Of a stretch of 64,000 nt of DNA, positions 15,349-23,748 are shown in pieces. Source of the stretch: Sphingomonas bacterium (GTDB taxonomy: Bacteria > Pseudomonadota > Alphaproteobacteria > Sphingomonadales > Sphingomonadaceae); assembly GCF_028292945.1 (NCBI RefSeq), contig NZ_JAQGLJ010000040.1:1-64000 (forward strand). The letters run 5' to 3'. Position 1 is the stretch's first letter. Every line of letters begins with the position of its first letter. Made by a program: the position numbers and the translations under genes. The notes beneath the pieces are model-generated. The model ran no database searches. It was not told the DNA's origin and saw nothing but the letters and a program-made list of their open reading frames with translations.

Positions 15349-17616
15349 ATGACCGAGAAGGTGGAGATCAAGCCGTACGGGGGTGCCGCGGGCGGATGGG
15401 GGTCGGTAAAGAGCCTCGCCACGATTGGTCGCCGCGAGCAGTCGGGACCCGAGGTGCTCAGGGAGCTGACGCGGCAGAACAAGCCGGACGGCTTCCAGTG
15501 CGTCAGCTGCGCGTGGGGGAAGCCCGAGCATCCGCATCCGGCGGAGTTCTGCGAGAACGGCGCCAAGGCCACCGCCTGGGAGCTGGCGCGGTTCCGGGTC
15601 ACGCCGGACTTCTTCAAGGCTCACACGGTGGCCGAGCTGCTGGGCTGGCGCGACCATGACCTCGAACAGGCCGGACGGCTGACGCACCCGATGCGATACG
15701 ATCAGAGCAGCGACCGCTATGTCGCTGTAAGCTGGGAGGAAGCGTTCACCGATATCGGCGCGAAGTTGAAGGGGTACGATCCCACCAAGGCGATCTTCTA
15801 CACCTCCGGGCGCGCCGCGCTGGAGACCAGTTACATGTGGCAGCTGCTGGCGCGGATGTACGGCAGCCACAACCTGCCCGACTCGTCGAACATGTGCCAC
15901 GAGACGACGTCGGTGGGGCTGAAGGCGTGCATCGGTTCGCCGGTCGGAACGATCCAGCTGACCGACTACGAGCATTGCGACGCGATCTTCTATTTCGGCC
16001 AGAACCCCGGGACGAACAGCCCGCGCTTCCTCCATGACCTGAGATCCTGTGCGAAGCGTGGGGTGCAGATCATTGTCTTCAATCCGCTCAGGGAACGCGG
16101 GCTGGAGCGGTTCACCGACCCGCAGAACCCGGTCGAGATGGCGACCAACAGCTCGACCCAGATCGCGACCCAATATCATCAGGTGAAGGCCGGTGGCGAC
16201 ATCGCGGCGATCCTGGGCATGATCAAGCACATGCTGGCGCTGGACGATGCGGCAGGCGGCACGGTCCTTGATTACGAGTTTATCGCGCAACATACCAAAG
16301 GCTTCGACGGTGTCGCTGCCAAGGCGCGCGAGACGAACTGGGACGAGATCGAGCGCGAAAGCGGGCTGACGCAGATGGCGCTGGAGGGCGCCGGAGCGAT
16401 CTATGCGCGATCGAAGGCGGTCATCTGCGTCTACGGCATGGGCCTGACGCAGCATCGGCACGGCATCACCAACATCCAGATGCTGGTCAATCTGATGCTG
16501 CTGCGCGGCAATGTCGGCCGCCCCGGCGCGGGGTTCGGACCGGTGCGCGGGCACAGCAACGTGCAGGGCCAGCGTACGGTTGGCATCACCGAGAAGCCCG
16601 AGCTGATGCCGCTCGACCAGCTCGCCCGCCAGTTCGACTTCGAGCCGCCGCGCGAGCTGGGCTGGGACACGGTCGCCGCGTGCGAGGCGATCGTCGGCGG
16701 CGAGGCCAAGGCGTTCCTCGGCCTCGGCGGTAATTTCGCGCGGGCGGTTCCCGACACCGCAACGATGGAGCCCGCGTGGCGCGAGCTGGATCTGGTGGTC
16801 AACATCGCCACCAAGCTCAACCGCACCCACCTGTGGCCGGGCCGGACGACGTACCTGCTGCCGTGCCTGGGCCGCATCGAGCTCGATCGGCAGGCGAGCG
16901 GCGCGCAGACCGTGACGATGGAGGATTCATTCAGCCGTATCTACGGCTCACGTGGACGTGCGACGCCGGCGGCGGCGGCGCTGCTGAGCGAGCCGGCTAT
17001 CGTCGCGGGCATCGCCAAGGCCACGCTCGCGCCCAATCCAAAGGCCGATTGGGACGGCTGGGTCGGCGACTACCGCCTGGTCCGCGACGAGATCGAGAAA
17101 ACCTGGCCCGACCTGTTCGCGCGCTTCAACGAGCGACTGGGCACGCCCGGCGGATTCTGGAAGGGAAATCACGCCGCGCACCGCGAGTGGAAGACGGGCA
17201 GTGGCCTCGCCGAGTTCAACGTGCCCGAGACCTTGAACGGGGCCGGGTTCGAGGATGGCGAGGATCGCTTTCGCCTCATCACGCTGCGGTCGAACGATCA
17301 GTTCAACACCACCGTCTATGGCTATGACGACCGGTTCCGCGGCATCAAGGGCACGCGCGATGTGGCGATGATGAACCGGCAGGACATGACGGCGCTCGGC
17401 GTGGTCGATGGCGAAACGGTGAGCCTCGTCGGCGCATATGGCGACAACGCAGACAAGCGTGTCGGTGGCCTGCGCGTCGTGCCCTACAACATCCCGCGCG
17501 GCTGCATCGCCGGCTATTTCCCCGAGCTCAACATCCTGATTCCGATCGCGCACCACGCGCTGGAAAGTCATGTTCTGGCGGCCAAATCGGTGCCGGTGCG
17601 CGTGGAAAAGACATGA
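15349..17616 (+). CDS. FdhF/YdeP family molybdopterin oxidoreductase
   Basis: A 755-residue cytosolic molybdoenzyme of the bis-MGD family, close in length to E. coli YdeP. The N-terminus has FQCVSCAWGKPEH and then FCENGAKAT: three cysteines in place of the classic four-cysteine [4Fe-4S] motif, as in YdeP-type members. The middle carries TSGRAALETSYMWQLLARMYG and NMCHETTSVGL, typical of the family. The C-terminal MopB-CT domain starts near NDQFNTTVYGYDDRFRG. The physiological substrate of YdeP relatives is unknown; E. coli YdeP is linked to acid resistance. The start follows GGAGG with 3 nt spacing. The stop overlaps mobA, and fdhD comes next, so cofactor synthesis, cofactor sulfuration and enzyme are co-expressed. 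Confidence 0.92.
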   Translation: MTEKVEIKPYGGAAGGWGSVKSLATIGRREQSGPEVLRELTRQNKPDGFQCVSCAWGKPEHPHPAEFCENGAKATAWELARFRVTPDFFKAHTVAELLGWRDHDLEQAGRLTHPMRYDQSSDRYVAVSWEEAFTDIGAKLKGYDPTKAIFYTSGRAALETSYMWQLLARMYGSHNLPDSSNMCHETTSVGLKACIGSPVGTIQLTDYEHCDAIFYFGQNPGTNSPRFLHDLRSCAKRGVQIIVFNPLRERGLERFTDPQNPVEMATNSSTQIATQYHQVKAGGDIAAILGMIKHMLALDDAAGGTVLDYEFIAQHTKGFDGVAAKARETNWDEIERESGLTQMALEGAGAIYARSKAVICVYGMGLTQHRHGITNIQMLVNLMLLRGNVGRPGAGFGPVRGHSNVQGQRTVGITEKPELMPLDQLARQFDFEPPRELGWDTVAACEAIVGGEAKAFLGLGGNFARAVPDTATMEPAWRELDLVVNIATKLNRTHLWPGRTTYLLPCLGRIELDRQASGAQTVTMEDSFSRIYGSRGRATPAAAALLSEPAIVAGIAKATLAPNPKADWDGWVGDYRLVRDEIEKTWPDLFARFNERLGTPGGFWKGNHAAHREWKTGSGLAEFNVPETLNGAGFEDGEDRFRLITLRSNDQFNTTVYGYDDRFRGIKGTRDVAMMNRQDMTALGVVDGETVSLVGAYGDNADKRVGGLRVVPYNIPRGCIAGYFPELNILIPIAHHALESHVLAAKSVPVRVEKT

Positions 17617-18125
17617 CACGCCAGCCGATCCTGGGCGCGATCCTGACCGGCGGCCGATCCTCGCGCTTCGGGTCGAACAAGGCGGACGCGCAGTGGAACG
17701 GGCGCAGTCTGGTCGAGCATGCCGCCGCCATGCTGGAGCAGCATGTCGACACCGTGGTACGGGTCGGCGGCGACGGCGAGGTGCCCGACCTGCCGCACCC
17801 GCATCTCGGCCCGCTGGGAGGCATTGCAGGCGCGCTCGACCACGCCGCCTCGCATGGCTTTGCCACCGTGGTGACGATCGGCTGCGACATGCCTCGCGTG
17901 CCGATCGCGTTGCTGACCGCACTGCTGCGCCGGGCGCCGGCCTATTGCAGCGACGCGCCGGTGCTGGGGCACTGGCCCGCCGCGCTGGGCGCTCAACTGC
18001 TCGGCTGGCTGGAACGCGAGGATCGTTCGGTGCGCGGCTGGGCGCGGCGGATCGGCGCGCTGCCGATCGCCTCGCCGGTGCCGCTGGGCAACGTGAACAC
18101 GCAAGAAGACCTGCTGGCGCTATGA
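17613..18125 (+). CDS. mobA: Molybdenum cofactor guanylyltransferase
   Basis: A 170-residue nucleotidyltransferase with the GTP-binding signature LTGGRSSRFGSNKA at the N-terminus, the GPLGGIAGALD segment, and TIGCDMPR supplying the metal-binding Asp. It transfers GMP from GTP to molybdopterin to build the guanine-dinucleotide form required by the bis-MGD enzyme encoded upstream. It is a little shorter than E. coli MobA (194 aa). The ATG overlaps the oxidoreductase stop (ATGA), and its own TGA overlaps the fdhD ATG. Confidence 0.92.
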   Translation: MTRQPILGAILTGGRSSRFGSNKADAQWNGRSLVEHAAAMLEQHVDTVVRVGGDGEVPDLPHPHLGPLGGIAGALDHAASHGFATVVTIGCDMPRVPIALLTALLRRAPAYCSDAPVLGHWPAALGAQLLGWLEREDRSVRGWARRIGALPIASPVPLGNVNTQEDLLAL

Positions 18126-18910
18126 CGTCGATGCGGGTCGAACCCGCCGCCACGCTGCGTCCGGATGGCGTGACCACCGGCGAGCGGAGGCTGGCCGTCG
18201 AGGCACCGGTGGCGATCGAGGTCGATGGGCTCGGCTATGCGGTGATGATGATGACGCCTGCCGATCTGCGGGCATTCGCGATCGGTTTCATGCTGACCGA
18301 GCGGCTCGCCGATGCGAGCGCGGACGTGGCGGACATCGACCTGTTCGAGAGCGAGGCAGGGTGGATCGTCCGGGTCACGCTAGCCGACCACTGTCGCGGC
18401 CGCATCCACGACCGCGTCCGCCACCGCACCAGCGACACGAGCTGCGGCCTGTGCGGGATCGCCGGGCTGGAGCAGCTGCGGCGACCGGTGCCGGGACCAT
18501 CACCCGTCCCGCGCGCCGACGCGGAGGCGCTGTTCGCAGCGCTGGCAAGCCTGCGCGCGCGTCAGCCGCTCAACGGCGCGACGGGCGCGGTACATGCGGC
18601 GGCGGCGTGCGATGGCTCCGGCGCGATCGTCGCGGCGTGCGAGGATGTCGGGCGGCACAATGCGCTCGACAAGCTGGTGGGGACGCTGGCGCTGGAGGGC
18701 AGGTCAGCCGACTTCATCCTCGTCACCTCGCGGCTGAGCTTCGAAATGGTCGACAAGGCGCTGATCGCGGGGGTGGCGATGCTGGTCGGCGTCTCCGCGC
18801 CGACGACGCTGGCGGTCGAACATGCGCGCGAGCACGGGCTGACGCTGATTGCGCTGGCGCGGCCGGACGCGATGCTGGTGATGCATGACCCGCATGGCCG
18901 GTTCGGCTAG
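18122..18910 (+). CDS. fdhD: Formate dehydrogenase accessory sulfurtransferase FdhD
   Basis: A 262-residue protein with the diagnostic CGLCG motif (Cys108, Cys111), through which FdhD transfers sulfur from the cysteine desulfurase IscS to the Mo-bisMGD cofactor of formate dehydrogenase-type enzymes. Also visible are AFAIGFMLTERL near residue 51 and DVGRHNALDKLVG, both conserved in the family. Its coupling to mobA and the FdhF-like gene by ATGA overlaps indicates that the molybdoenzyme requires a sulfurated cofactor. This supports a formate dehydrogenase-like chemistry even though the substrate is unproven. Confidence 0.94.
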   Translation: MTSMRVEPAATLRPDGVTTGERRLAVEAPVAIEVDGLGYAVMMMTPADLRAFAIGFMLTERLADASADVADIDLFESEAGWIVRVTLADHCRGRIHDRVRHRTSDTSCGLCGIAGLEQLRRPVPGPSPVPRADAEALFAALASLRARQPLNGATGAVHAAAACDGSGAIVAACEDVGRHNALDKLVGTLALEGRSADFILVTSRLSFEMVDKALIAGVAMLVGVSAPTTLAVEHAREHGLTLIALARPDAMLVMHDPHGRFG

Positions 18911-18919
18911 GCTGCCGCC

Positions 18920-19567
18920 ATGATTCGCTTCGCCCTTCTGCTCGCCGTGGCCGGCACCACGCCGGTGCAGACCGTTGCCCCCGCACCCACGCCGGTTTCG
19001 GTCACCATGCCCGCTCCCGCGACCGTGCGCGTGGCACTCGTCACCGCACAGGGGCGGATCGTGCTGGAGCTGGAAAAGGAACGCGCGCCGATCACGACGG
19101 CCAACTTCCTGCGCTATGTCGACGGCAAGCGGCTGGACGGCGTCAACTTCTATCGCACGGTCAAGGTGCAGCCGGACTTCGGATTCATCCAGTTCGGCGT
19201 GCAGAATGCGCCCAAGCGCGTGCTGCCGCCGATCAAGCACGAGCCGACGACGGTCACGGGCGTGAGCCACGTCGACGGCGCGATTTCGCTGGCGCGGCTG
19301 GGGCCGGGTACGGGAGCGGGCGACTTCACGATCAGCGTCGGTGATCAGCGGCCGTCGCTCGACGCCGATCCGAAGCGGCCGGGCGACAACCTCGGCTATG
19401 CGGCGTTCGGGCGCGTGGTGGAGGGAATGGACGTGGTGAAGCGCATTCTCGACGCGCCGGTCGCAAAGGGCGGGTATTTCAAGGGCGAGCAGATCGCCGT
19501 GCCGGTGCCGGTGGCGACGGCACGGCGGGTGGCGAACACGGCCGCTTCGGCGCCGCCTCGGCCATAA
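18920..19567 (+). CDS. Periplasmic cyclophilin-type peptidylprolyl isomerase
   Basis: A 215-residue protein. A short hydrophobic N-terminus (MIRFALLLAVAGTTPVQT) and a Pro/Ala/Thr-rich linker to about residue 33 are followed by a cyclophilin domain (about 36-205), with VNFYRTVKVQPDFGFIQFG and AISLARLGPGTGAGDFTISV. The latter corresponds to the MA.xxx.NSxxSQFFI segment, but with several active-site substitutions, so the catalytic Arg/Phe set of classical cyclophilins is only partly preserved. It probably assists folding of exported proteins. It starts 9 nt after fdhD and may be cotranscribed. Confidence 0.85.
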   Translation: MIRFALLLAVAGTTPVQTVAPAPTPVSVTMPAPATVRVALVTAQGRIVLELEKERAPITTANFLRYVDGKRLDGVNFYRTVKVQPDFGFIQFGVQNAPKRVLPPIKHEPTTVTGVSHVDGAISLARLGPGTGAGDFTISVGDQRPSLDADPKRPGDNLGYAAFGRVVEGMDVVKRILDAPVAKGGYFKGEQIAVPVPVATARRVANTAASAPPRP

Positions 19568-19656
19568 GGCTCTATTGCTCCTCCCGGCAGTGACTCGGGT
19601 TGTCTTCAGCAATTCGATCAGAGGCACCTGCCCTGTGGTTCGGCGTTGAGCAGTCG

Positions 19657-20739
19657 ATGCCCACCGCCCCCCTGCTCTCCCCATCCCGCCAGTGGCTTCC
19701 CAAACGCCTGCTCGCCACCAGGTCATCGCTGAGCTGGGATCATGGCCGCGCGATCGCAGGACGCGCCGCGCAGCTGGGGGTGGAGGTGGTCGAACTCCCC
19801 TCCGATCGCCTCGCGCTCGACATTCCCGACGACCCGCGCCGCGCCTATGCAGAGGCGAAGCAGACCCTGGCGCTGGTCGTCGCGCCGCCGTCCAAGCGCA
19901 AGCTGCAGCCGATCGCGCCGTCGGCGGACTGGCGCGTCGATCTGGCCGAGGGGTGTCCGGCGCATTGCAGTTATTGCTATCTCGCCGGCAGTCTGAAGGG
20001 GCCGCCGATTACGCGCGTCTATGCCAACCTGCCGGAAATCCTTGACGAGCTGCCCCGGCATTTGGGGCTAGGCAAGGTGACGTCGCGATCGCGCGCGCGC
20101 CAGCATGAGGGCACGACGTATGAAGCGTCCTGTTACACCGATCCGCTCGCGATCGAGCATCTGACGGGCGGGTTGGCGGCGCTGATCGGCTATCTCGGGG
20201 CGTGGGACGCGGATGCGCAGCTGCGGTTCACGACCAAGTTCGCCGCCGTCGAGTCGTTGCTGACGCTGCCGCACAACGGTCGCACGCGGATGCGCGCATC
20301 GCTCAATCCGCCACGCTATGCCCGGTTCGAGGGCGGGACCGATCCGGTCGCGGCGCGGCTGACGGCACTGCGCCGAATGGCGGACGCGGGGTATCCGATC
20401 GGGCTGACGGTCGCACCGATCATCGCGGCGGACGGATGGGAAGCGGCGTACGGCCAGCTGATCGCCGATGCCGCAGCGGCGCTGAACGATGTACCCGATC
20501 TGGATCTCACCGTGGAGCTGATCACGCACCGCTTCACGCCGGGATCCAAGGCGGTGCTCGACAGCTGGTATCCCGGATCGGCGCTGGAGATGGACCCGGC
20601 CGCCCGCACGACGAAGCGCACCAGGTTCGGCAGCACCAAGCATGTCTATGACGTGGAACTGATGAAGACGCTGCGCCGCTTCTTCGAAGCCGAGCTCGCC
20701 CGCCTGCTGCCGGCGGCCAGAATCCTGTACTGGACGTGA
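19657..20739 (+). CDS. Spore photoproduct lyase-like radical SAM protein
   Basis: A 360-residue radical SAM protein with Cys100-x3-Cys104-x2-Cys107 (EGCPAHCSYCYL) for the [4Fe-4S] cluster. EASCYTDPLAIEHLTGGL contains Cys159 at the position equivalent to the H-atom donor Cys141 of Bacillus SplB, and LRFTTKF and RMRASLNPPRYARFEGGT also follow the SPL pattern. SPL repairs the spore photoproduct, a thymine dimer of dehydrated spore DNA. Sphingomonads do not sporulate, so the substrate may be another UV lesion or an unrelated nucleic-acid modification. I prefer the ATG of MPTAPLLS; an in-frame upstream start would add 19 unconserved residues. Confidence 0.88.
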   Translation: MPTAPLLSPSRQWLPKRLLATRSSLSWDHGRAIAGRAAQLGVEVVELPSDRLALDIPDDPRRAYAEAKQTLALVVAPPSKRKLQPIAPSADWRVDLAEGCPAHCSYCYLAGSLKGPPITRVYANLPEILDELPRHLGLGKVTSRSRARQHEGTTYEASCYTDPLAIEHLTGGLAALIGYLGAWDADAQLRFTTKFAAVESLLTLPHNGRTRMRASLNPPRYARFEGGTDPVAARLTALRRMADAGYPIGLTVAPIIAADGWEAAYGQLIADAAAALNDVPDLDLTVELITHRFTPGSKAVLDSWYPGSALEMDPAARTTKRTRFGSTKHVYDVELMKTLRRFFEAELARLLPAARILYWT

Positions 20740-20742
20740 GGG

Positions 20743-21714
20743 TCAGGGCAGCAGCACCGTGCTGCCCTGCGTCTCGCCCGCCTCGATCGCGCGATGCGCC
20801 GCCGCGGCGTCGGTCAGCGCGAAGGTCTGGCCGATCTCGGGCCTGATCGCCCCTTGCGCCAGCATCGCGAAGACGCGGTCGGCGAGCGCCTGCCGCTCCG
20901 AGGGCGTGACGGCGTAATCGAACAGCGTCGGTCGGGTGACGAACAGCGAGCCGTGCCGGGCAAGCAGGCCGAGATCGACGCCGGCCACGGGGCCACTGGC
21001 GTTGCCATAGCTGACGATCAGCCCGCGTCGCGATGCGCTGGCGAGCGCGGCCGGCCAGGTGGCCTTGCCGACGCCGTCCAGCACCACGGGCACGCCCTGC
21101 CCGTCCGTGATCTCGCGCACGCGGGCGACGACGTCGTCGCTGCTCAGAAGCACATGGTCGGCACCGGCGGCGCGAACGCGCAGCGCCTTCGCCTCGGTGC
21201 TGACGGTGCCGATCACGGTCGCGCCAACGGCCTTGAGCCAGCCGACCAGCAGATGCCCGACGCCGCCCGCCGCTGCTGTGACGAGCACCGTCTGCCCCGT
21301 CTGCACGCGCGCGCATTGCTCGACGAGGAACGCAGCGGTGGCACCCTTGAGCATGATTGCGGCGGCGGTGCGGTCGTCCACGGCATCGGACAGACGCACG
21401 AGCTGGGCGACGGCGATGTTGCGCGCGGTGGCATAGGCGCCGAGCGGTCCGGAAAAGGTGCCTGCGCGGTCGCCCGCCTGCCACTGGTCGACCCCCTCGC
21501 CCACCGCCTCGACGATGCCCGCCGCCTCCAGTCCGAGGCCGCTGGGCAGTGCCAGCGGATACAGACCGCTACGATGATAGGTGTCGATGAAGTTCAGCCC
21601 CACCGCGCCGTGCCGAAGCCGCACCTCGCCGGGCCCCGGCGGCGGCAGGTCGACCTGCCGCCAGCCGATCACGTCCGGGCCGCCGGTCGCCTCGATTACC
21701 GCTACCTGTTCCAT
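20743..21714 (-). CDS. NADPH:quinone oxidoreductase, zinc-independent MDR family
   Basis: A 323-residue medium-chain reductase of the QOR type: GLNFIDTYHRSGLYP near residue 40, GLEAAGIVEAVGEGV, the NADPH-binding AAAGGVGHLLVGWLKA, and FDYAVTPSERQALADRVF near the C-terminus. Zinc ligands are absent, as expected for quinone reductases such as QorA. It probably performs one-electron quinone or enone reduction in oxidative stress defence. The start is the ATG of MEQVAVIEAT; a longer frame extends upstream through the divergent aldehyde dehydrogenase and is not credible. The 75-bp divergent gap to the dehydrogenase must hold both promoters. Confidence 0.93.
   Translation of the reverse strand: MEQVAVIEATGGPDVIGWRQVDLPPPGPGEVRLRHGAVGLNFIDTYHRSGLYPLALPSGLGLEAAGIVEAVGEGVDQWQAGDRAGTFSGPLGAYATARNIAVAQLVRLSDAVDDRTAAAIMLKGATAAFLVEQCARVQTGQTVLVTAAAGGVGHLLVGWLKAVGATVIGTVSTEAKALRVRAAGADHVLLSSDDVVARVREITDGQGVPVVLDGVGKATWPAALASASRRGLIVSYGNASGPVAGVDLGLLARHGSLFVTRPTLFDYAVTPSERQALADRVFAMLAQGAIRPEIGQTFALTDAAAAHRAIEAGETQGSTVLLP
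20744..20769. terminator. Candidate bidirectional hairpin between convergent genes
   Basis: Perfect 9-bp stem CAGGGCAGC / GCTGCCCTG with an 8-nt loop, immediately after the radical SAM stop and overlapping the last codons and stop of the oppositely oriented quinone oxidoreductase. No T-run follows on either side, so it would be a weak or factor-assisted terminator. Confidence 0.45.
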
Positions 21715-21789
21715 CGCCACCTCCGTTTTCCGTTGCAACGCTTCTGCCTGCGAAGCATTGCCCGAACAAAGCAAATCGGGAGAGCGACC

Positions 21790-23217
21790 ATGAACAGCTA
21801 CCTCAAGCATTACATCGCCGGTCAGTGGGTCGACAGTGAAGGCGGCCAGCGTCACCAGGTCATCAACCCCGCGACCGAACAGCCGGTGACGGAGATCGTG
21901 CTGGGCACCCCCGCCGATGCGGACAAGGCGGTCGCCGCCGCGCGCGCCGCGTTCGACGGCTGGTCGCAGACGCCGGTCGCGGAACGCATCGCGCTGCTCG
22001 AGCGGATCATCGAGGGCTACAAGGCGCGCATTCCCGACCTGGCCAAGGCGGTGAGCGAGGAAATGGGCGCGCCGATCGGCTTCGCCCAGGCCGCGCAGGT
22101 TCCCGCCGGTCTCGGCTATTTCATGACCACGCTGAAGGCGCTGACCGAATTCCAGTGGGAAGAACGGATCGGCAAGGCGCGGGTGGTGCACGAGGCGATC
22201 GGCGTCGTGGCGATGATCACGCCTTGGAACTGGCCGCTCAACCAGATCTGCGCCAAGGTCGCGCCGGCGCTGGCGGCAGGCGACACGATGATCCTCAAGC
22301 CATCGGAGGAATGCCCTTCCTGCGCGGTGATCCTGGCCGAGATCCTCGACGCGGCAGGGGTGCCGGCGGGCGTATTCAACCTGGTCAACGGCGACGGGCC
22401 CGGTGTCGGCGCGACGCTTTCCGCGCATCGCGACGTCGACATGGTGAGCTTCACCGGCTCGACCCGCGCCGGGATCGCGGTGGCGCAGGCGGCGGCCCCG
22501 ACGGTCAAGCGCGTGCATCAGGAACTGGGCGGCAAGGCGCCGAACCTGGTGCTGGAAGGCGCGGACCTGGCCGCCGTGCTACCCCCCACGGTGCAGGGTG
22601 TGCTCGCCAATACGGGGCAGAGCTGCATCGCGCCGACGCGGCTGCTGGTCCACGCCAGCCAGTTCGACGAAGCGACCGCGGTGGTGAAGCAGATCATGGA
22701 GTCCGCCGCGGTCGGCGATCCGCAGGAGATGGGCGCGCATATCGGCCCGGTCGTCAACAAGGCGCAGTTCGACAAGATCCAGGAGCTGATCCAGTCCGCG
22801 ATTGACGAGGGCGCGACGCTGGTCACCGGCGGCGTCGGACGGCCCGACGGGCGCAACGCGGGCTATTACATCAAGCCGACCGTTCTGGCGGGCGTCACCG
22901 CCGACATGCGCATCTGGCGCGAGGAGACGTTCGGCCCGGTGGCTACGATCACCCGCTATGACGGGCGCGACGAGGCGGTCGCGATGGCGAACGATACCGA
23001 CTATGGCCTCTCCGCCGTCATTTCGGGCGACCCCGCGGAGGCCGCCAAGGTCGCATCGAAGCTGCGCGCGGGCATGGTCACGATCAACGGCTGGGGCGGC
23101 AGCGGCGGCGGCCTGCCGTTCGGCGGCTACAAGCAGTCGGGCAACGGCCGCGAGGGCGGCAAGTTCGGGCTGGCCGATTTCATGGAGGTGAAGGCGATCG
23201 TCGGCGGGCCGGCGTAG
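21790..23217 (+). CDS. NAD(P)-dependent aldehyde dehydrogenase
   Basis: A 475-residue ALDH-superfamily enzyme. TPWNWPL at 144-150 lies in the cofactor site, FTGSTRAG at 221-228 in the Rossmann fold, the general base is Glu245 in QELGGKAP, and the nucleophile Cys279 is in GQSCIAP. It oxidises an aldehyde to the acid; the Gly-rich C-terminus (PFGGYKQSGNGREGG) is conserved. Substrate cannot be predicted; closest in flavour to broad-range ALDHs used in alcohol, aromatic or monoterpene catabolism. A good AG-rich ribosome binding site (GGGAGAG) precedes the ATG. It is divergent from the quinone oxidoreductase. Confidence 0.93.
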   Translation: MNSYLKHYIAGQWVDSEGGQRHQVINPATEQPVTEIVLGTPADADKAVAAARAAFDGWSQTPVAERIALLERIIEGYKARIPDLAKAVSEEMGAPIGFAQAAQVPAGLGYFMTTLKALTEFQWEERIGKARVVHEAIGVVAMITPWNWPLNQICAKVAPALAAGDTMILKPSEECPSCAVILAEILDAAGVPAGVFNLVNGDGPGVGATLSAHRDVDMVSFTGSTRAGIAVAQAAAPTVKRVHQELGGKAPNLVLEGADLAAVLPPTVQGVLANTGQSCIAPTRLLVHASQFDEATAVVKQIMESAAVGDPQEMGAHIGPVVNKAQFDKIQELIQSAIDEGATLVTGGVGRPDGRNAGYYIKPTVLAGVTADMRIWREETFGPVATITRYDGRDEAVAMANDTDYGLSAVISGDPAEAAKVASKLRAGMVTINGWGGSGGGLPFGGYKQSGNGREGGKFGLADFMEVKAIVGGPA

Positions 23218-23225
23218 CGAGTGCG

Positions 23226-23265
23226 CGCGGCCGTGCTCACGCATATACGTGTGAGCACGGCCGCG
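23226..23265. repeat. Perfect inverted repeat before the vapB remnant
   Basis: Arms CGCGGCCGTGCTCAC and GTGAGCACGGCCGCG pair perfectly over 15 bp around a 10-nt centre. The element lies between the aldehyde dehydrogenase stop and the antitoxin ATG, ending 3 nt before that ATG. It could be the operator to which VapB/VapBC bound for autorepression, or a terminator of the dehydrogenase gene (no T-run follows). It remains intact although the toxin-antitoxin genes have decayed. Confidence 0.65.
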
Positions 23266-23268
23266 ACG

Positions 23269-23542
23269 ATGAACGTCCAAGTAAAGGGAAAGGTCTTCAA
23301 GAGCGGCAACAGCGTGGCTGTCCGGCTGCCCAAAGGCTATGGTTTCAAGGCAGGCGAAGACATCACGCCTGGAGAAGAACGGATCCAAGGTCACGATCGC
23401 GCCCGCAACCGGGCCGGCCGCGGCGCTGGCGAACAACCGAGCGCTGGTCGATGAAATCCGTGCAATCCGGGATCGGTACGGTGGTCCGCCTGGGGAGATC
23501 GGCAAACGCGAGCCCTTCGAGGCACCTGATCGGCCGGGTTGA
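23269..23542 (+). pseudogene. vapB: Frameshifted VapB-type antitoxin
   Basis: The N-terminal AbrB/SpoVT-like swapped-hairpin domain reads MNVQVKGKVFKSGNSVAVRL and continues to GYGFKAGEDIT. One extra C at 23368-23369 then throws translation out of frame. In the next frame the natural continuation LEKNGSKVTIAPA...LVDEIRAIRDRYGGPPGEI runs to a stop 5 nt before the toxin remnant. Removing one base restores a continuous antitoxin of about 90 residues, including the acidic/arginine C-terminal tail that would wrap the toxin. Either a genuine frameshift or a base-call error; the adjacent broken toxin favours genuine decay. Confidence 0.8.
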
Positions 23543-23547
23543 TCTGA

Positions 23548-23748
23548 TTGCGTTATCTACTCGATACCGATGTCATCATTCACATTCGCGATGCCGACCT
23601 CCCGATCACGCAGCGTCTCGCCGCATTGTCGGCTCCGGTAATCATCTCTCTCGTGACGATCATGGAACTGCAAGCCGGACTCGTGGCGCAACTCTTCCGC
23701 GACATACCCGGCCTCAAGCTCGAAGTCTGGCCTTCCCCCGCTCAGTAA
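23548..23748 (+). pseudogene. vapC: Internally deleted VapC (PIN-domain toxin)
   Basis: The frame starts (TTG) with the PIN signature RYLLDTDVIIHI (acidic Asp6/Asp8) and continues to IMELQAGL with Glu40, then joins abruptly to LFRDIPGLKLEVW. That is what the normal C-terminus of VapC looks like (NxRDFRDIPGL-type). Only 66 residues remain instead of about 130, so roughly the central 60, including the further catalytic acidic residues of the PIN site, are missing. An internal in-frame deletion is the simplest explanation. The protein should be an inactive ribonuclease. The 3' end overlaps the tamB stop by 7 nt on the opposite strand. Confidence 0.75.
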
